Shown here: positions 45,578-54,702 of the stretch, in pieces | Layout: the number at the start of each line of letters is the position of its first letter | How positions within the stretch are numbered: the stretch's first letter is position 1 | Assembly (NCBI RefSeq): GCF_003002025.1 | Contig: NZ_PVZB01000017.1 | Location: forward strand, 124,001-188,000 | Length of the DNA stretch: 64,000 bases | Direction of reading: 5' to 3' | Origin: Paraburkholderia sp. BL25I1N1 | Lineage (GTDB): Bacteria > Pseudomonadota > Gammaproteobacteria > Burkholderiales > Burkholderiaceae | Position numbers and translations under genes: made by a program | Notes under the pieces: generated by a model | Told to the model about the DNA's origin: nothing | Seen by the model: the letters and a program-made list of their open reading frames with translations, nothing else | The model's database searches: none

Positions 45578-46456
45578 TCACCGTACTGCTTCGTGCGCGC
45601 CGGCCTCAAGCAGATCGGGCATGCGTTCGAGGAAGGTTTCGCCGTCGGCACGGCCGAGGTTGTACGCGTGGATCATCTGTGACGGATTCGTGTAATCCCA
45701 GCTCGAAATCGGCACCTTGCGCGACGGCTGTACGTAAAGCCGTTGTTGCACGCCGTGCGGCACGACGAACATTTGCGGGCGCGGATAGAGGCGGGTGACC
45801 ATCACCAGCACGTTGCCCGGCGCCTCGGCGTCGAGCGCGCCGACCGGCACGTTGTCGACCATCCCGCCGTCCAGCACCGGCCGGCCGTTGCGTCGCAAAA
45901 CCGGCGTGAACGGCGGCGTACTCGACGACTGCAAGATCAGATCCGCCAGATCCTCGACGCTCGCGCAATCCTGTGCGCGCACGAATTCCGGATGAAAGCC
46001 GAGCGTCTGACCAAGTGTCGGATGCAGCGTCTTGCGGACGTATTTTTCGATGTTGTACGCGATCAGGCCGGCCGCGACCGCGCTGCGCGCGCCGAGCCAG
46101 CGCGGCAGATGCGATACGCCGATGCGGATTTCCGGCGCATCGGCGAGCGTCGAAAACTTCTCGCCGTAGATGTCCAGCAGCGCCTGACGGTAGATGCGGT
46201 AATGCGGAAACACCGACGCGCCGCGCAGCAGATTGCCCCAGTAGGCGTTGCGGGTGTTGTGGCGCAGCGCCTCTTCGTAATAGCGCATGACCCAGTCGGA
46301 ATCGCGCGTGTAGAGCATGCACGCAGTCGCGGCGCCGGCAGAAATACCGGTGATGACACGCGGCCTGATCCGCAGCTCCGGCTGGATCACATCCCAGAAA
46401 CCCGCCTGCCACCAGCAGCGATTGCCGCCGCCGGCGAATACGACCTGATCGAACAT
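45578..46456 (-). CDS. Patatin-like phospholipase
   Basis: A 292-residue lipid acyl hydrolase. The oxyanion loop GGGNR is at about 9-13, the nucleophile elbow GISAG at 37-41 (Ser39), and the dyad Asp is Asp196 in LDGGMVDN. No signal peptide is evident, so it may be cytoplasmic or a secreted effector. Substrate is unknown. It lies 36 bases downstream of the thioesterase gene on the same strand, possibly cotranscribed. Confidence 0.87.
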   Translation of the reverse strand: MFDQVVFAGGGNRCWWQAGFWDVIQPELRIRPRVITGISAGAATACMLYTRDSDWVMRYYEEALRHNTRNAYWGNLLRGASVFPHYRIYRQALLDIYGEKFSTLADAPEIRIGVSHLPRWLGARSAVAAGLIAYNIEKYVRKTLHPTLGQTLGFHPEFVRAQDCASVEDLADLILQSSSTPPFTPVLRRNGRPVLDGGMVDNVPVGALDAEAPGNVLVMVTRLYPRPQMFVVPHGVQQRLYVQPSRKVPISSWDYTNPSQMIHAYNLGRADGETFLERMPDLLEAGAHEAVR

Positions 46457-46492
46457 CCTGGTTTTTCCTCTAATGCGGCTCTCTGGCCGGTT

Positions 46493-46897
46493 TTAGTCGA
46501 GCAGTGCGTAGGTGGTGGTGGCGTGAACGGCCATGTTGCCGGATTCATCGAATAACTCGACTTCGCCGAACACCAGATTGCGGCCCATGCGCAGCACTCG
46601 GGCGGTGATCAGCACGTCGCCCTTGCGCACCGCGCGCATGAAATTGATGTTGAGCGAGACCGTGGTCATAGGCTTGAAACCACCGAGCGCGGCCGAAATG
46701 GCGACGATCATCGCCGTGTCCGCCGCGGCCATGAACACTTGCCCGCAGATCACGCCGCCCGAATGACGCAGCCCGCCGGAAAACGGTAGGCGCAGAGTGG
46801 CAGCTTCCTCATTGACCTTGACCGGCGTCAGCGTGAGCGCACGGACCCACGGCGCGAGGATGCGGTCGAGCAATTCGTTAATCTCTTTGTCATCCAT
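46493..46897 (-). CDS. PaaI-family hotdog thioesterase
   Basis: A 134-residue hotdog-fold protein. LRHSGGVICGQVFMAAADTAMI is the helix with the catalytic acidic residue region, and FMRAVRKGDVLITARVLRMG is the family strand pair. It probably hydrolyses an acyl-CoA; substrate unknown. MDDKEINELLDRIL at 46897 is the sensible start, as the upstream open frame is basic and unlike the family. Confidence 0.82.
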   Translation of the reverse strand: MDDKEINELLDRILAPWVRALTLTPVKVNEEAATLRLPFSGGLRHSGGVICGQVFMAAADTAMIVAISAALGGFKPMTTVSLNINFMRAVRKGDVLITARVLRMGRNLVFGEVELFDESGNMAVHATTTYALLD

Positions 46898-47100
46898 GGC
46901 AATCCCCGGTCGAAGGCCGCGCGAGGCTTCGTGCGGCAAGGTGTCCGCGACATGATACCGGGACGATGCTGGGCGCGCCTTTTTCGCGACAGTGCGGCCA
47001 TCGACGAACGCATCGGGCTCTCGGGTGCAATTATTTTTAAGAAATCTGCGAAGGGGACTTGGCAAGCCCGAAAAATTTCTGCATAATTTCGCTTCTGTTG

Positions 47101-47176
47101 GGGGCGTTAGCTCAGTTGGTAGAGCAGCGGACTCTTAATCCGTAGGTCGAGTGTTCGAGTCACTCACGCCCCACCA
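47101..47176 (+). tRNA. tRNA-Lys (anticodon CUU)
   Basis: A 76-nt cloverleaf with encoded CCA. Acceptor GGGGCGT/ACGCCCC pairs fully; the anticodon loop CTCTTAA reads CTT, so it decodes AAG. Anticodon stem GCGGA/TCCGT includes a G-U pair. A terminator follows. Confidence 0.96.
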
Positions 47177-47188
47177 AAGATTCAAAGC

Positions 47189-47219
47189 AAAAAGCCCGGT
47201 CCTTGCGACCGGGCTTTTT
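47189..47219 (+). terminator. Terminator after tRNA-Lys
   Basis: AAAAAGCCCGGT (47189-47200) pairs with ACCGGGCTTTTT (47208-47219), a 12-bp stem counting A/T pairs, with a T5 run. Confidence 0.88.
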
Positions 47220-47297
47220 GCGTTTCGGGCCGCGCGCTCCCACCACGTCAGACTCACGAACGTCCCCACGCCGGAACGCCCGCAGATACGCAAAAGA

Positions 47298-48086
47298 CTA
47301 CTTCGCCGTCACGTCGATGTTGCCGAGATATTTCGCGGCCAGCGTCTTCACCGTGCCGTCGGCCTGCACCTTCGCGATCGCCGCATTCAAGCGGTCACGC
47401 AGCGCCGTATCGCCCTTGCGAATTCCGTATGCAATGCCGCTGCCGAGGATCTTGTCATCGCGCACCGGCTCGCCGACGAAGGCGTACCCTTCACCGCTCG
47501 GCTTCGACAGAAAGCCGGTTTGTCCGGCCGGCGCCAGCACGAGCGTCGCGTCCAGACGCCCGGCCACGAGATCGGTATAAACCTGGTTCTGGTCCTGATA
47601 CGGCACGACGGTCACGCCCGCGGATTCCCAATGCGTCTTCGCAAAGGTTTCCTGAATCGACGCCTGCAACACGCCCACGCGCTTGCCCTTCAGCGAGGCC
47701 GGCGTCGGCAGCAGACCGCTGTCGCGTTTGGCGATCAACTGCGTCGGCACGCGATACACAACGGTGGTGAAATCGATTGCCTGCCGACGCGCGTCGGTCG
47801 CGTTCATCGCCGAATTGATCGCGTCGAACTTGCGGCCCTGCAGCGCGGGAATCAGCCCGTCGAACGAGGTCTCGACCCATTTGCACGTCATATGCGCGGC
47901 AACGCAAACGGCATTGCCGACGTCGATATCCAAGCCTTGCAATTCGCCGTTCGGGCCTTTCGATTCGAACGGCGGGTACTGCGCTTCGAGGCCGAAGCGC
48001 AGCGTATCGGCAGCGCTTGCACCAGACGACGCCGCGAGTGACGCGAATGCACAGGCCAACGCCAGAAGAGGCTTGAGCAATTTCAT
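47298..48086 (-). CDS. Periplasmic amino-acid-binding protein (family 3)
   Basis: A 262-residue solute-binding protein of polar amino-acid ABC transporters. Signal peptide 1-26 (ASAA-D), then LRFGLEAQYPPFES, GLDIDVGNAVC, DARRQAIDFT and GVLQASIQETFAKTHW. The wording suits cationic amino acids such as Lys/Arg/ornithine. No permease or ATPase genes are adjacent, so it is an orphan binding protein here. Cys in NAVCVAAHMTCKWVE is a likely disulfide. The ATG at 48086 is set by the signal peptide, with AAGGG ahead. Confidence 0.9.
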   Translation of the reverse strand: MKLLKPLLALACAFASLAASSGASAADTLRFGLEAQYPPFESKGPNGELQGLDIDVGNAVCVAAHMTCKWVETSFDGLIPALQGRKFDAINSAMNATDARRQAIDFTTVVYRVPTQLIAKRDSGLLPTPASLKGKRVGVLQASIQETFAKTHWESAGVTVVPYQDQNQVYTDLVAGRLDATLVLAPAGQTGFLSKPSGEGYAFVGEPVRDDKILGSGIAYGIRKGDTALRDRLNAAIAKVQADGTVKTLAAKYLGNIDVTAK

Positions 48087-48211
48087 AGCAGGTCCCTTTT
48101 CCTTCGATTTTGTTGTTACGCCGCCTTGCGGCGCGCTAATGCGTACCCGCGCGACGATCATACTTCGTTCAAAAAACGCAGCCGCCTCGCGGAGCCGTGT
48201 CGTCTTTCCGA

Positions 48212-49366
48212 TCAGATCTCGCAAAGACGCCGCGCACCTTCGATCAAGGTCGCATCGTCCTTCGAGAAGCTTAGGCGGATCAAGCCGGAGTCCGTACCAT
48301 CGGTATAAAACGCCGACAGCGGAATGGTGGCGACACGCGCGTCGCGAATCAGCCGCAGCACGAAATCGCTATCGCTTTCCTCGGAGAAGCCGCGAAAACG
48401 CGCGAGCATGAAGAAGCTACCTTCGCTCGGCAACAACTCGAAGCGCGATTCGCACAGCGCCTCGGCGAGCAGATCGCGCTTCTTCTGATAGAACGCGGAC
48501 AAACCGAGGTAGCTGTCGCGATTGGCCAATGCGTCGACGAACGCGTACTGCATCGGTGTATCGGCGGAAAACACCATGAACTGATGGACTTTGCGAATCT
48601 CGTCCATCAACGCAGCGGGCGCGAGGCAGTAACCGACGCGCCAGCCGGTCACGTGATAGGACTTGCCGAACGACGAGACGATCACACTGCGTTCGGCGAG
48701 CTCGGAATGACAAGCCATGCTCTGATGTTTCGCGCCGTCGAACACCACGTGTTCGTAGACCTCGTCGGCGAGAATCACGATATCGGTGTTGCGCGTAACG
48801 GCTTTCAGGCGTTCGACGTCGGCTTCGCTGAACACGGTCGCGGTCGGATTGTGCGGCGTGTTGATGATGATCATGCGAGTCTTCGGCGTGATCGCGACGG
48901 CGACCTCGTCCCAGTTCACGCGGAAGTCGTTCAGCGACAGCTTGATCGGCACGGGCGTGGCGCCTTGCAGTCGCACGATCGGCCCGTAGCTGTCGAACGA
49001 GGGCTCGAAGTAGATCACTTCGTCGCCCGGATGCACCAACGCGCTGATCGTCGAATACAGTCCTTCGCTTGCGCTGGCGATCACGGTGACTTCGCTCGCC
49101 GGGTCATAGCGCACGCCGTATAGCGTGGCGACCTTGTCGGCGAGCACTTCGCGCAAGGCGGCGATGCCGGCCATCGGCGCGTACTGGTTATGACCGGCGC
49201 GCATGGCCTGGGCGACGCCGTCGATCAGTTTGGCGTCCGGCGCGAAATTCGGCGCGCCTTGCGATAGATTCAGCGCGTCGTGCTGAGCGGCCAGTTGACC
49301 GATCACGGTAAAAATCGTCGTGCCTACGTCAGGCAACTTCGAGCGGGCTTGCGTGGCGCTCTGCAT
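48212..49366 (-). CDS. Methionine aminotransferase-type PLP enzyme
   Basis: A 384-residue fold-type I aminotransferase, closest in wording to YbdL methionine aminotransferase and kynurenine aminotransferases. Residues NTPHNPTATVFS (about 169-180), Asp201 and Tyr204 (ILADEVYEH) bind PLP; the Schiff-base Lys is Lys235 in SSFGKSYHVTGWRVGYC. It transaminates an amino acid, probably Met, with a 2-oxo acid. A binding-protein gene follows 125 bases downstream on the same strand. Confidence 0.9.
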   Translation of the reverse strand: MQSATQARSKLPDVGTTIFTVIGQLAAQHDALNLSQGAPNFAPDAKLIDGVAQAMRAGHNQYAPMAGIAALREVLADKVATLYGVRYDPASEVTVIASASEGLYSTISALVHPGDEVIYFEPSFDSYGPIVRLQGATPVPIKLSLNDFRVNWDEVAVAITPKTRMIIINTPHNPTATVFSEADVERLKAVTRNTDIVILADEVYEHVVFDGAKHQSMACHSELAERSVIVSSFGKSYHVTGWRVGYCLAPAALMDEIRKVHQFMVFSADTPMQYAFVDALANRDSYLGLSAFYQKKRDLLAEALCESRFELLPSEGSFFMLARFRGFSEESDSDFVLRLIRDARVATIPLSAFYTDGTDSGLIRLSFSKDDATLIEGARRLCEI

Positions 49367-49668
49367 AAGGCTTTCTCCCTTTCTCCATCCGGCAGCGGAT
49401 TCACGGAACAGCCAGCTGCGCGGCGGTCCCTTCCGGTTTGGTGATTAGGCATCAGCCAAAGAACCGTCACAATCGAAACTTTGTCATGCGCGGCATGCAT
49501 TTACGTCATGCCTCACGCGAAGGCGCGCCGCCATGGGCAAAGCCGGTCGGATCGGTACTTTCGGGGAAGAAGCGAGGCCGCACGAGAAGTGCGGAGAACT
49601 GCAGAGGTATGACGTAATGTGATGCGGCCGGTCTCGAGCGGAGCGCTCGCGACCGGCCTCGCCGTCTA
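49367..49668. other. Gene-free stretch with hairpin
   Basis: About 300 bases between aminotransferase and dbpA. Near dbpA, GGCCGGTC and GACCGGCC (within 49626-49657) form a strong hairpin without a T-run, probably the dbpA 3' end. Nothing else is supported. Confidence 0.45.
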
Positions 49669-51072
49669 TCAGGCGTCGTCCATCAAACGAACTTTGACTT
49701 TTTTGCCCTTTACCTTGCCGGCGCTGAGCTTGCGCAACGCTTCACGCGCGACGCTACGCTCCACCGCGACGTAGGTGGACATTTCCGTCACGTTGATCTT
49801 GCCGATCTGCGAGCCGGCGAAACCCGCCTCGCCGGTCAGCGCGCCGAGCACGTCGCCGGGACGGATCTTTTCCTTGCGACCGCCGAGAATCTGCAGCGTC
49901 TCCATGGGCGGCAACAGCCGCTCATTGCTCGCTGCGGTCAGTTCGGACAGCTTGTGCCATTCGACCTCGCGCTTTTGCGCCTGTTCGAGACTGCCGACGC
50001 GGCCCATCTCGTTCATGCTCGCGAGACTCAGCGCCCAGCCTTCCTGATCGGCGCGGCCCGTACGGCCGATGCGGTGAACGTGCACTTCCGGATCCGGCGT
50101 CACGTCCACGTTGATCACGGCTTCGAGCTGAGCGATGTCGAGACCGCGCGCGGCGACGTCGGTGGCTACCAGCACCGAGCAGCTGCGATTGGCAAACTGG
50201 ATCAGCACCTGATCGCGTTCGCGCTGATCGAGTTCGCCGTGCAGCGCGAGCGCATGAAAACCCTGCGCGCGCAGCACGTCGAGCAGATCGCGGCACTGCT
50301 GCTTGGTGTTGCAGAACGCGAGCGTGCTCACCGGACGATAGTGATTCAGCAGCAGACCGACGGCGTGCAGCCGCCCGTCTTCAGTCACTTCATAGAAGCG
50401 CTGACGAATCTTGGTGTTGTCGTGCCGCTCGGCGAGCTTCACTTCCTTCGGATTGCGCAGGAACTGCTGGCTCAGCTTGACGATGCCTTCGGGATACGTC
50501 GCCGAAAACAGCAGCGTTTGGCGTTCTTTCGGGCATTGCTTCACGACGGTGGCGATGTCGTCGAAGAAACCCATGTCGAGCATGCGGTCCGCTTCGTCGA
50601 GCACCAGCGTGTTGAGCGATTGCAGCGGCAGGCTGCCGCGCTCGAGGTGATCCATGATGCGGCCCGGCGTGCCGACCACGATGTGCGCGCCGTGTTCGAG
50701 GCTGGCCGTTTGCGGACGCATCGGCGTGCCGCCGCACAGCGTCAGCACCTTGATGTTTTCTTCGGCGCGCGCGAGGCGGCGGATTTCCTGCGTGACCTGA
50801 TCGGCGAGTTCGCGCGTGGGGCATAGCACCATCGCCTGCACGGCGAAGTTGCGCGCGTCGAGGCGCGCCAGCAGCGCCAGCGAAAACGCCGCGGTCTTGC
50901 CGCTGCCGGTTTTCGCCTGGGCGATCAGATCGTGGCCGGCGAGCGCGATCGGCAGACTTGCGGCCTGAATCGGCGTCATCTCGACGTAGCCGAGCTGCGT
51001 CAGGTTGGCGAGCGTCGCGGGCGGCAGCGGTAGCTGGCTAAACGGCGCGCCGGCGGTGGTGGGACTGTTCAT
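49669..51072 (-). CDS. dbpA: ATP-dependent RNA helicase DbpA
   Basis: DEAD-box helicase for 50S ribosome assembly, which binds 23S rRNA hairpin 92. It has 467 residues: Q motif, AKTGSGKTAAF (motif I), PTRELA, TPGR, VLDEADRML (motif II), SATY (motif III), VATDVAARGLD and HRIGRTGR (motif VI). A C-terminal DbpA RNA-binding RRM-like domain (about 385-460) includes DVLGALTGEAGFAGSQIGKI and TYVAVERSVA. It lies 43 bases downstream of the zinc-ribbon gene. Confidence 0.96.
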   Translation of the reverse strand: MNSPTTAGAPFSQLPLPPATLANLTQLGYVEMTPIQAASLPIALAGHDLIAQAKTGSGKTAAFSLALLARLDARNFAVQAMVLCPTRELADQVTQEIRRLARAEENIKVLTLCGGTPMRPQTASLEHGAHIVVGTPGRIMDHLERGSLPLQSLNTLVLDEADRMLDMGFFDDIATVVKQCPKERQTLLFSATYPEGIVKLSQQFLRNPKEVKLAERHDNTKIRQRFYEVTEDGRLHAVGLLLNHYRPVSTLAFCNTKQQCRDLLDVLRAQGFHALALHGELDQRERDQVLIQFANRSCSVLVATDVAARGLDIAQLEAVINVDVTPDPEVHVHRIGRTGRADQEGWALSLASMNEMGRVGSLEQAQKREVEWHKLSELTAASNERLLPPMETLQILGGRKEKIRPGDVLGALTGEAGFAGSQIGKINVTEMSTYVAVERSVAREALRKLSAGKVKGKKVKVRLMDDA

Positions 51073-51115
51073 AGGGTGATGACTCGCAAAGCGGATAGGC
51101 GGCTAGGGACAACGA

Positions 51116-51316
51116 TTATTCCGCCATCGGGCCGGTGTCGGGACGGCCTTCGATCTGCTCGTACAGCACCGAGCCATCGTCCCCGTCGAAACGCTCGACG
51201 TAATTGCGCGCGCCGCACATCGGGCAACGGAACAGGAGGCCCTGCCCTTCGTTCTTGATGACGACGTCCGATTGCTCCCACTGCGCCTGGCAGGACTGGT
51301 TTCTACAGGTAAACAC
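51116..51316 (-). CDS. Small zinc-ribbon protein
   Basis: A 66-residue protein starting at a GTG (51316) with GGAG 7 bases ahead. Cys spacing is FTCRNQSCQAQW, then FRCPMCGARNYVERFD, enough for one zinc ribbon. The frame is open further upstream, but the Shine-Dalgarno and first Cys pair support this start. Function is unknown. It probably shares a transcript with dbpA. Confidence 0.72.
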   Translation of the reverse strand: MFTCRNQSCQAQWEQSDVVIKNEGQGLLFRCPMCGARNYVERFDGDDGSVLYEQIEGRPDTGPMAE

Positions 51317-51431
51317 GTTGATTCTCCAACTGGATTCGATTGCTTGTCCGGCGAGCCGTACGGACGGCCCGGCCGTGAATGGGACGGTTGCTGCCACGGT
51401 GGCGACGGCTGATGCACGTCAACCCGGCACA

Positions 51432-51863
51432 TCAACCGAGATGCGTATGCCGCGCGCGCGGCGCGCTCACATCCATCTCGGCGAGGCCCTGCACGATGCC
51501 GCAGTCTTCCACGGCCTGTTCGCCGTGGCACTGCTCGCGCAAGGTGGTCAATTGCACTTTCAGCTGCTTCAGTTCGTCGATGCGCATATCGACGTGCGCA
51601 ATGTGCTCGTCGATCAAGGCATTGATGCCGCCACAGCCGTCCGCCGGTGCGTCGGTCAGACGCAGCAGCGCACGGATTTCGTCATGGGTCATGTCGAGCG
51701 CGCGGCAATTACGGATGAAACGCAGCCGCTCGACGTGCTTCGCCGTGTAGCTGCGGTAATTGGCCTCGGTGCGCTCCGCTTCGGGCAACAAGCCCTCTTT
51801 TTCGTAGAAACGGATGGTTTCGGTCGTGCAATGGGCGATTTTCGCCAATTCGCCGATTTTCAT
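51432..51863 (-). CDS. cadR: CadR/PbrR-type MerR regulator
   Basis: Cd(II)/Pb(II)-responsive activator of 143 residues. The MerR HTH is at the N-terminus (MKIGELAKIAHCTTETIRFYE). The metal-site Cys are Cys77 (DGCGG), Cys112 (EQCHGE) and Cys121 (EDCGI), matching the three-Cys pattern of PbrR/CadR rather than ZntR. It ends with a His tail (RHTHLG). It is divergent from cadA, with a MerR-type promoter between them. The start at 51863 is the family N-terminus. Confidence 0.93.
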   Translation of the reverse strand: MKIGELAKIAHCTTETIRFYEKEGLLPEAERTEANYRSYTAKHVERLRFIRNCRALDMTHDEIRALLRLTDAPADGCGGINALIDEHIAHVDMRIDELKQLKVQLTTLREQCHGEQAVEDCGIVQGLAEMDVSAPRARHTHLG

Positions 51864-51883
51864 GGACCCTCCGGCTGGCAGCC

Positions 51884-51914
51884 TTGACCTTGTAGTGGCT
51901 TCAGGGTGTTTACT
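51884..51914 (+). promoter_or_regulatory. CadR-controlled cadA promoter with 19-bp spacer
   Basis: The -35 TTGACC (51884-51889) and the -10 TTTACT (51909-51914) are 19 bp apart, the over-long spacing of MerR-activated promoters. Within the spacer lies an imperfect dyad, ACCTTGTAGTG/GCTTCAGGGT (51887-51907), resembling known CadR sites. Metal-bound CadR would untwist it to activate cadA. Confidence 0.82.
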
Positions 51915-51942
51915 AGACCACAAATCGAACCAGGAAGCCACC

Positions 51943-54294
51943 ATGCCTCAAACCGACCACGCCGACGTCGACCGCCTTGAACAGGCGAAAGCGCATGCGG
52001 ACGGGCACGAAGGGGACGTGCATGCCCCCAACTGCGGCCATCGCCACGACGCGCACGATCACGACCATGCTCACGACGGCCCGAGCCACGCGCCCGTCCA
52101 CAGTCATGCCGATGCGGCGTGTTGCAGCACAGGAGCAGCAACAACGGCAGCCGCACCGGCCGCACTGCCGCCATCCGAGGCCATCGGCAGCAACATGCGC
52201 ACCGCCATCCGCATCATGCAGATGGATTGCCCGACCGAAGAAGCGCTGATCCGCAAGAAATTCAGCCGCATGCCGCACGTGCGCAGCATGGAATTCAACC
52301 TGATGCAGCGCGTCCTGACGGTCGTCCACGCGCCGGAAGCGCTCCATTCGATCCTCACCGCGCTGCGTTCGCTCGATTTCACGCCCGAACTCGCTGACGC
52401 CAGTCCGGACGCCGCAGGCACGCCTGCGCCGCACGCGTCGCCCAAGCCGTGGTGGCCGCTGGCGCTCGCCGGCGTGGCCGCGGCAGGTTCAGAGGCCGCT
52501 GGCTGGCTCGGCGCACCGGCCTGGCTGCCTGCGGGTCTGGCGATCCTCGCCATCGTCTCCTGCGGCCTCACGACGTATAAGAAGGGCTGGCTCGCGATCC
52601 GCAACGGCAACCTGAACATCAACGCGCTGATGAGCATCGCGGTGACCGGCGCACTGGTTCTGCGTCAGTGGCCGGAAGCCGCGATGGTGATGGTGCTGTT
52701 CACCATCGCCGAACTGATCGAGGTGAAATCGCTCGACCGCGCCCGCAATGCGATCCAGGGTTTGATGCAACTCACGCCTGAACAGGCGAGCGTCCGGCAA
52801 CTCGACGGCACCTGGCGACTAGTGGATCTCAAGGCCATTGCGATCGGCGCCGTGGTTCGCGTGAAGCCGGGCGAGCGGATCGCACTCGACGGCGAAATCG
52901 TCGCGGGCCGCTCGAGCGTGGACCAGGCGCCGATCACCGGCGAAAGCCTGCCGGTCGATAAGGCCGTGAGCGACGCGGTGTTCGCCGGCACGATCAACCA
53001 GACCGGCTCGTTCGACTATCGTGTCACCGCTGCCGCCAGCAACACGACACTCGCACGCATCATCCACGCAGTCGAGGAAGCGCAAGGCACCAAGGCGCCG
53101 ACGCAGCGTTTCGTCGACCAGTTCGCCCGCGTGTATACGCCGATCGTGTTCGCCGTCGCGCTTGCCGTGGCCATCGTGCCGCCGCTGCTGTTCGACGGTT
53201 CGTGGCAGGCGTGGGTCTACAAGGCGCTGGTGCTGCTGGTGATCGCGTGCCCATGCGCGCTCGTGATCTCCACGCCGGTGACGATCGTCAGCGGTCTTGC
53301 CGCGGCGGCCCGCAAAGGCATTCTGATCAAGGGCGGCGCCTATCTCGAGCAAGGCCGCAAGCTGACGCGGCTCGCGCTCGACAAAACCGGCACGCTCACG
53401 CACGGCAAACCCGTACAGACCGAGTTCGAAATACTCGCTGAGATCGACGCTCTCCGTTGCCGCACACTCGCAGCGAGTCTCGCGGGGCGCTCCGATCATC
53501 CTGTCTCGACGGCTATCGCGACGGCAGCCAAAGCCGACGGTCTGGCGCCCATCACCGTCGACGCCTTCGAGGCAATCACGGGACGCGGCGTGCGTGGCGA
53601 GATAGACGGCGTGCCGTACTGGCTCGGCAATCATCGGCTGATCGAAGAACTGGGACGCTGCTCCGCGTCGCTCGAAGCGCGGCTGGATGCGCTCGAAACT
53701 CAGGGCAAGACGGTCGTGATGCTGGTGGACGCCGAACGCGTGCTGGCGCTGTTCGCGGTCGCCGACACAGTGAAGGAAACGAGCCGCGCGGCAATCGCCG
53801 ATTTGCAGCGGCTCGGCGTGAGCACCGCCATGCTCACCGGCGACAACCCGCACACCGCCGCCGCGATCGCGCAGCAGGTGGGTATCGACGAAGCGCGTGG
53901 CGACCAGTTGCCGGAAGACAAGCTTAACGCAGTCGCACGGTGGTCGAACGATGGCGCGACGGTCGGCATGGTCGGTGACGGCATCAACGACGCGCCCGCG
54001 CTGGCACGTGCCGACATCGGCTTCGCGATGGGCGCGATGGGCACCGACACCGCGATCGAAACCGCGGACGTCGCGCTGATGGACGACGACCTGCGCAAGA
54101 TCCCGTCGTTCATTCGTCTGTCGAGGGCGACGCATTCGGTGCTGGTGCAGAACATCGCGCTCGCGCTCGGCATCAAGAGCGTCTTCCTCGTGCTGGCCGT
54201 GACCGGTCTGGGCACGATGTGGATGGCCGTGTTCGCCGATGTCGGTGCGAGTCTGCTGGTGGTGGCGAACGGGTTGCGGCTGTTGCGCAAATAA
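51943..54294 (+). CDS. cadA: Cd/Zn/Pb-exporting P1B-type ATPase
   Basis: Heavy-metal efflux pump of 783 residues. A His/Asp-rich N-terminus (about 20-60, DAHDHDHAHD) and Cys pair precede an HMA domain whose metal motif is MDCPTEE rather than GMxCxxC. Then come the TGES loop (ITGESLPVDK), CPC motif at Cys436-Cys438 in the metal-binding helix, DKTGTLTHG with phospho-Asp480, and GDGINDAPALARAD. MDCPTE/CPC suits divalent Zn/Cd/Pb. It is induced by CadR from the shared promoter. A zinc-ribbon gene follows 42 bases downstream. Confidence 0.95.
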   Translation: MPQTDHADVDRLEQAKAHADGHEGDVHAPNCGHRHDAHDHDHAHDGPSHAPVHSHADAACCSTGAATTAAAPAALPPSEAIGSNMRTAIRIMQMDCPTEEALIRKKFSRMPHVRSMEFNLMQRVLTVVHAPEALHSILTALRSLDFTPELADASPDAAGTPAPHASPKPWWPLALAGVAAAGSEAAGWLGAPAWLPAGLAILAIVSCGLTTYKKGWLAIRNGNLNINALMSIAVTGALVLRQWPEAAMVMVLFTIAELIEVKSLDRARNAIQGLMQLTPEQASVRQLDGTWRLVDLKAIAIGAVVRVKPGERIALDGEIVAGRSSVDQAPITGESLPVDKAVSDAVFAGTINQTGSFDYRVTAAASNTTLARIIHAVEEAQGTKAPTQRFVDQFARVYTPIVFAVALAVAIVPPLLFDGSWQAWVYKALVLLVIACPCALVISTPVTIVSGLAAAARKGILIKGGAYLEQGRKLTRLALDKTGTLTHGKPVQTEFEILAEIDALRCRTLAASLAGRSDHPVSTAIATAAKADGLAPITVDAFEAITGRGVRGEIDGVPYWLGNHRLIEELGRCSASLEARLDALETQGKTVVMLVDAERVLALFAVADTVKETSRAAIADLQRLGVSTAMLTGDNPHTAAAIAQQVGIDEARGDQLPEDKLNAVARWSNDGATVGMVGDGINDAPALARADIGFAMGAMGTDTAIETADVALMDDDLRKIPSFIRLSRATHSVLVQNIALALGIKSVFLVLAVTGLGTMWMAVFADVGASLLVVANGLRLLRK

Positions 54295-54336
54295 CGGTGC
54301 GGCAGTTTTTTGTGATTTGACGAAGGGAGTCGCGAA

Positions 54337-54651
54337 ATGGGATTCTGGGAAAAAATGCTCGGCGGCCACCATAGTGGCGGTGGTCATGGAGGAGGTCACG
54401 GCGGCGGTCATGACGCCTGGGGCCGCGGCAATCGTCACGGATCATACGGCGATCAATCCGGCCACGGCATGCCGCCGTCTCCAACCAGCAGCGCGGGGGC
54501 GTCTTGTCCGCGGTGCCGGACCGCCAACGCGCAAGGTGCGCGCTTCTGCCAGCAGTGCGGAACCTCGCTCATGCCGGCGACGTGCGGCGCTTGCCGCGCT
54601 TCCATTGCGCCTGGAGCGAAGTTCTGTCAGCAGTGCGGGACCGCGACATAG
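54337..54651 (+). CDS. Gly/His-rich double zinc-ribbon protein
   Basis: A 104-residue protein. Residues about 9-30 are a Gly/His run (HHSGGGHGGGHGGGHD), followed by two zinc ribbons: CPRCRTANAQGARFCQQCG and CGACRASIAPGAKFCQQCG (about 57-102). The repeat pair is of the DZANK type. Placed 42 bases after cadA on the same strand, it may be a metal buffer or chaperone, but that is inferred only from context and His/Cys content. AGGGAG precedes the ATG. Confidence 0.78.
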   Translation: MGFWEKMLGGHHSGGGHGGGHGGGHDAWGRGNRHGSYGDQSGHGMPPSPTSSAGASCPRCRTANAQGARFCQQCGTSLMPATCGACRASIAPGAKFCQQCGTAT

Positions 54652-54702
54652 GCTTGAAGCAGGGACGATGACCCGGGCCTGCGTGCCACAGTTCCGTTCA
54701 GA

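Noticed and set aside
52819..54438. A 539-codon minus-strand frame over cadA
   Set aside because: Antisense shadow; all P-type ATPase motifs are on the plus strand.
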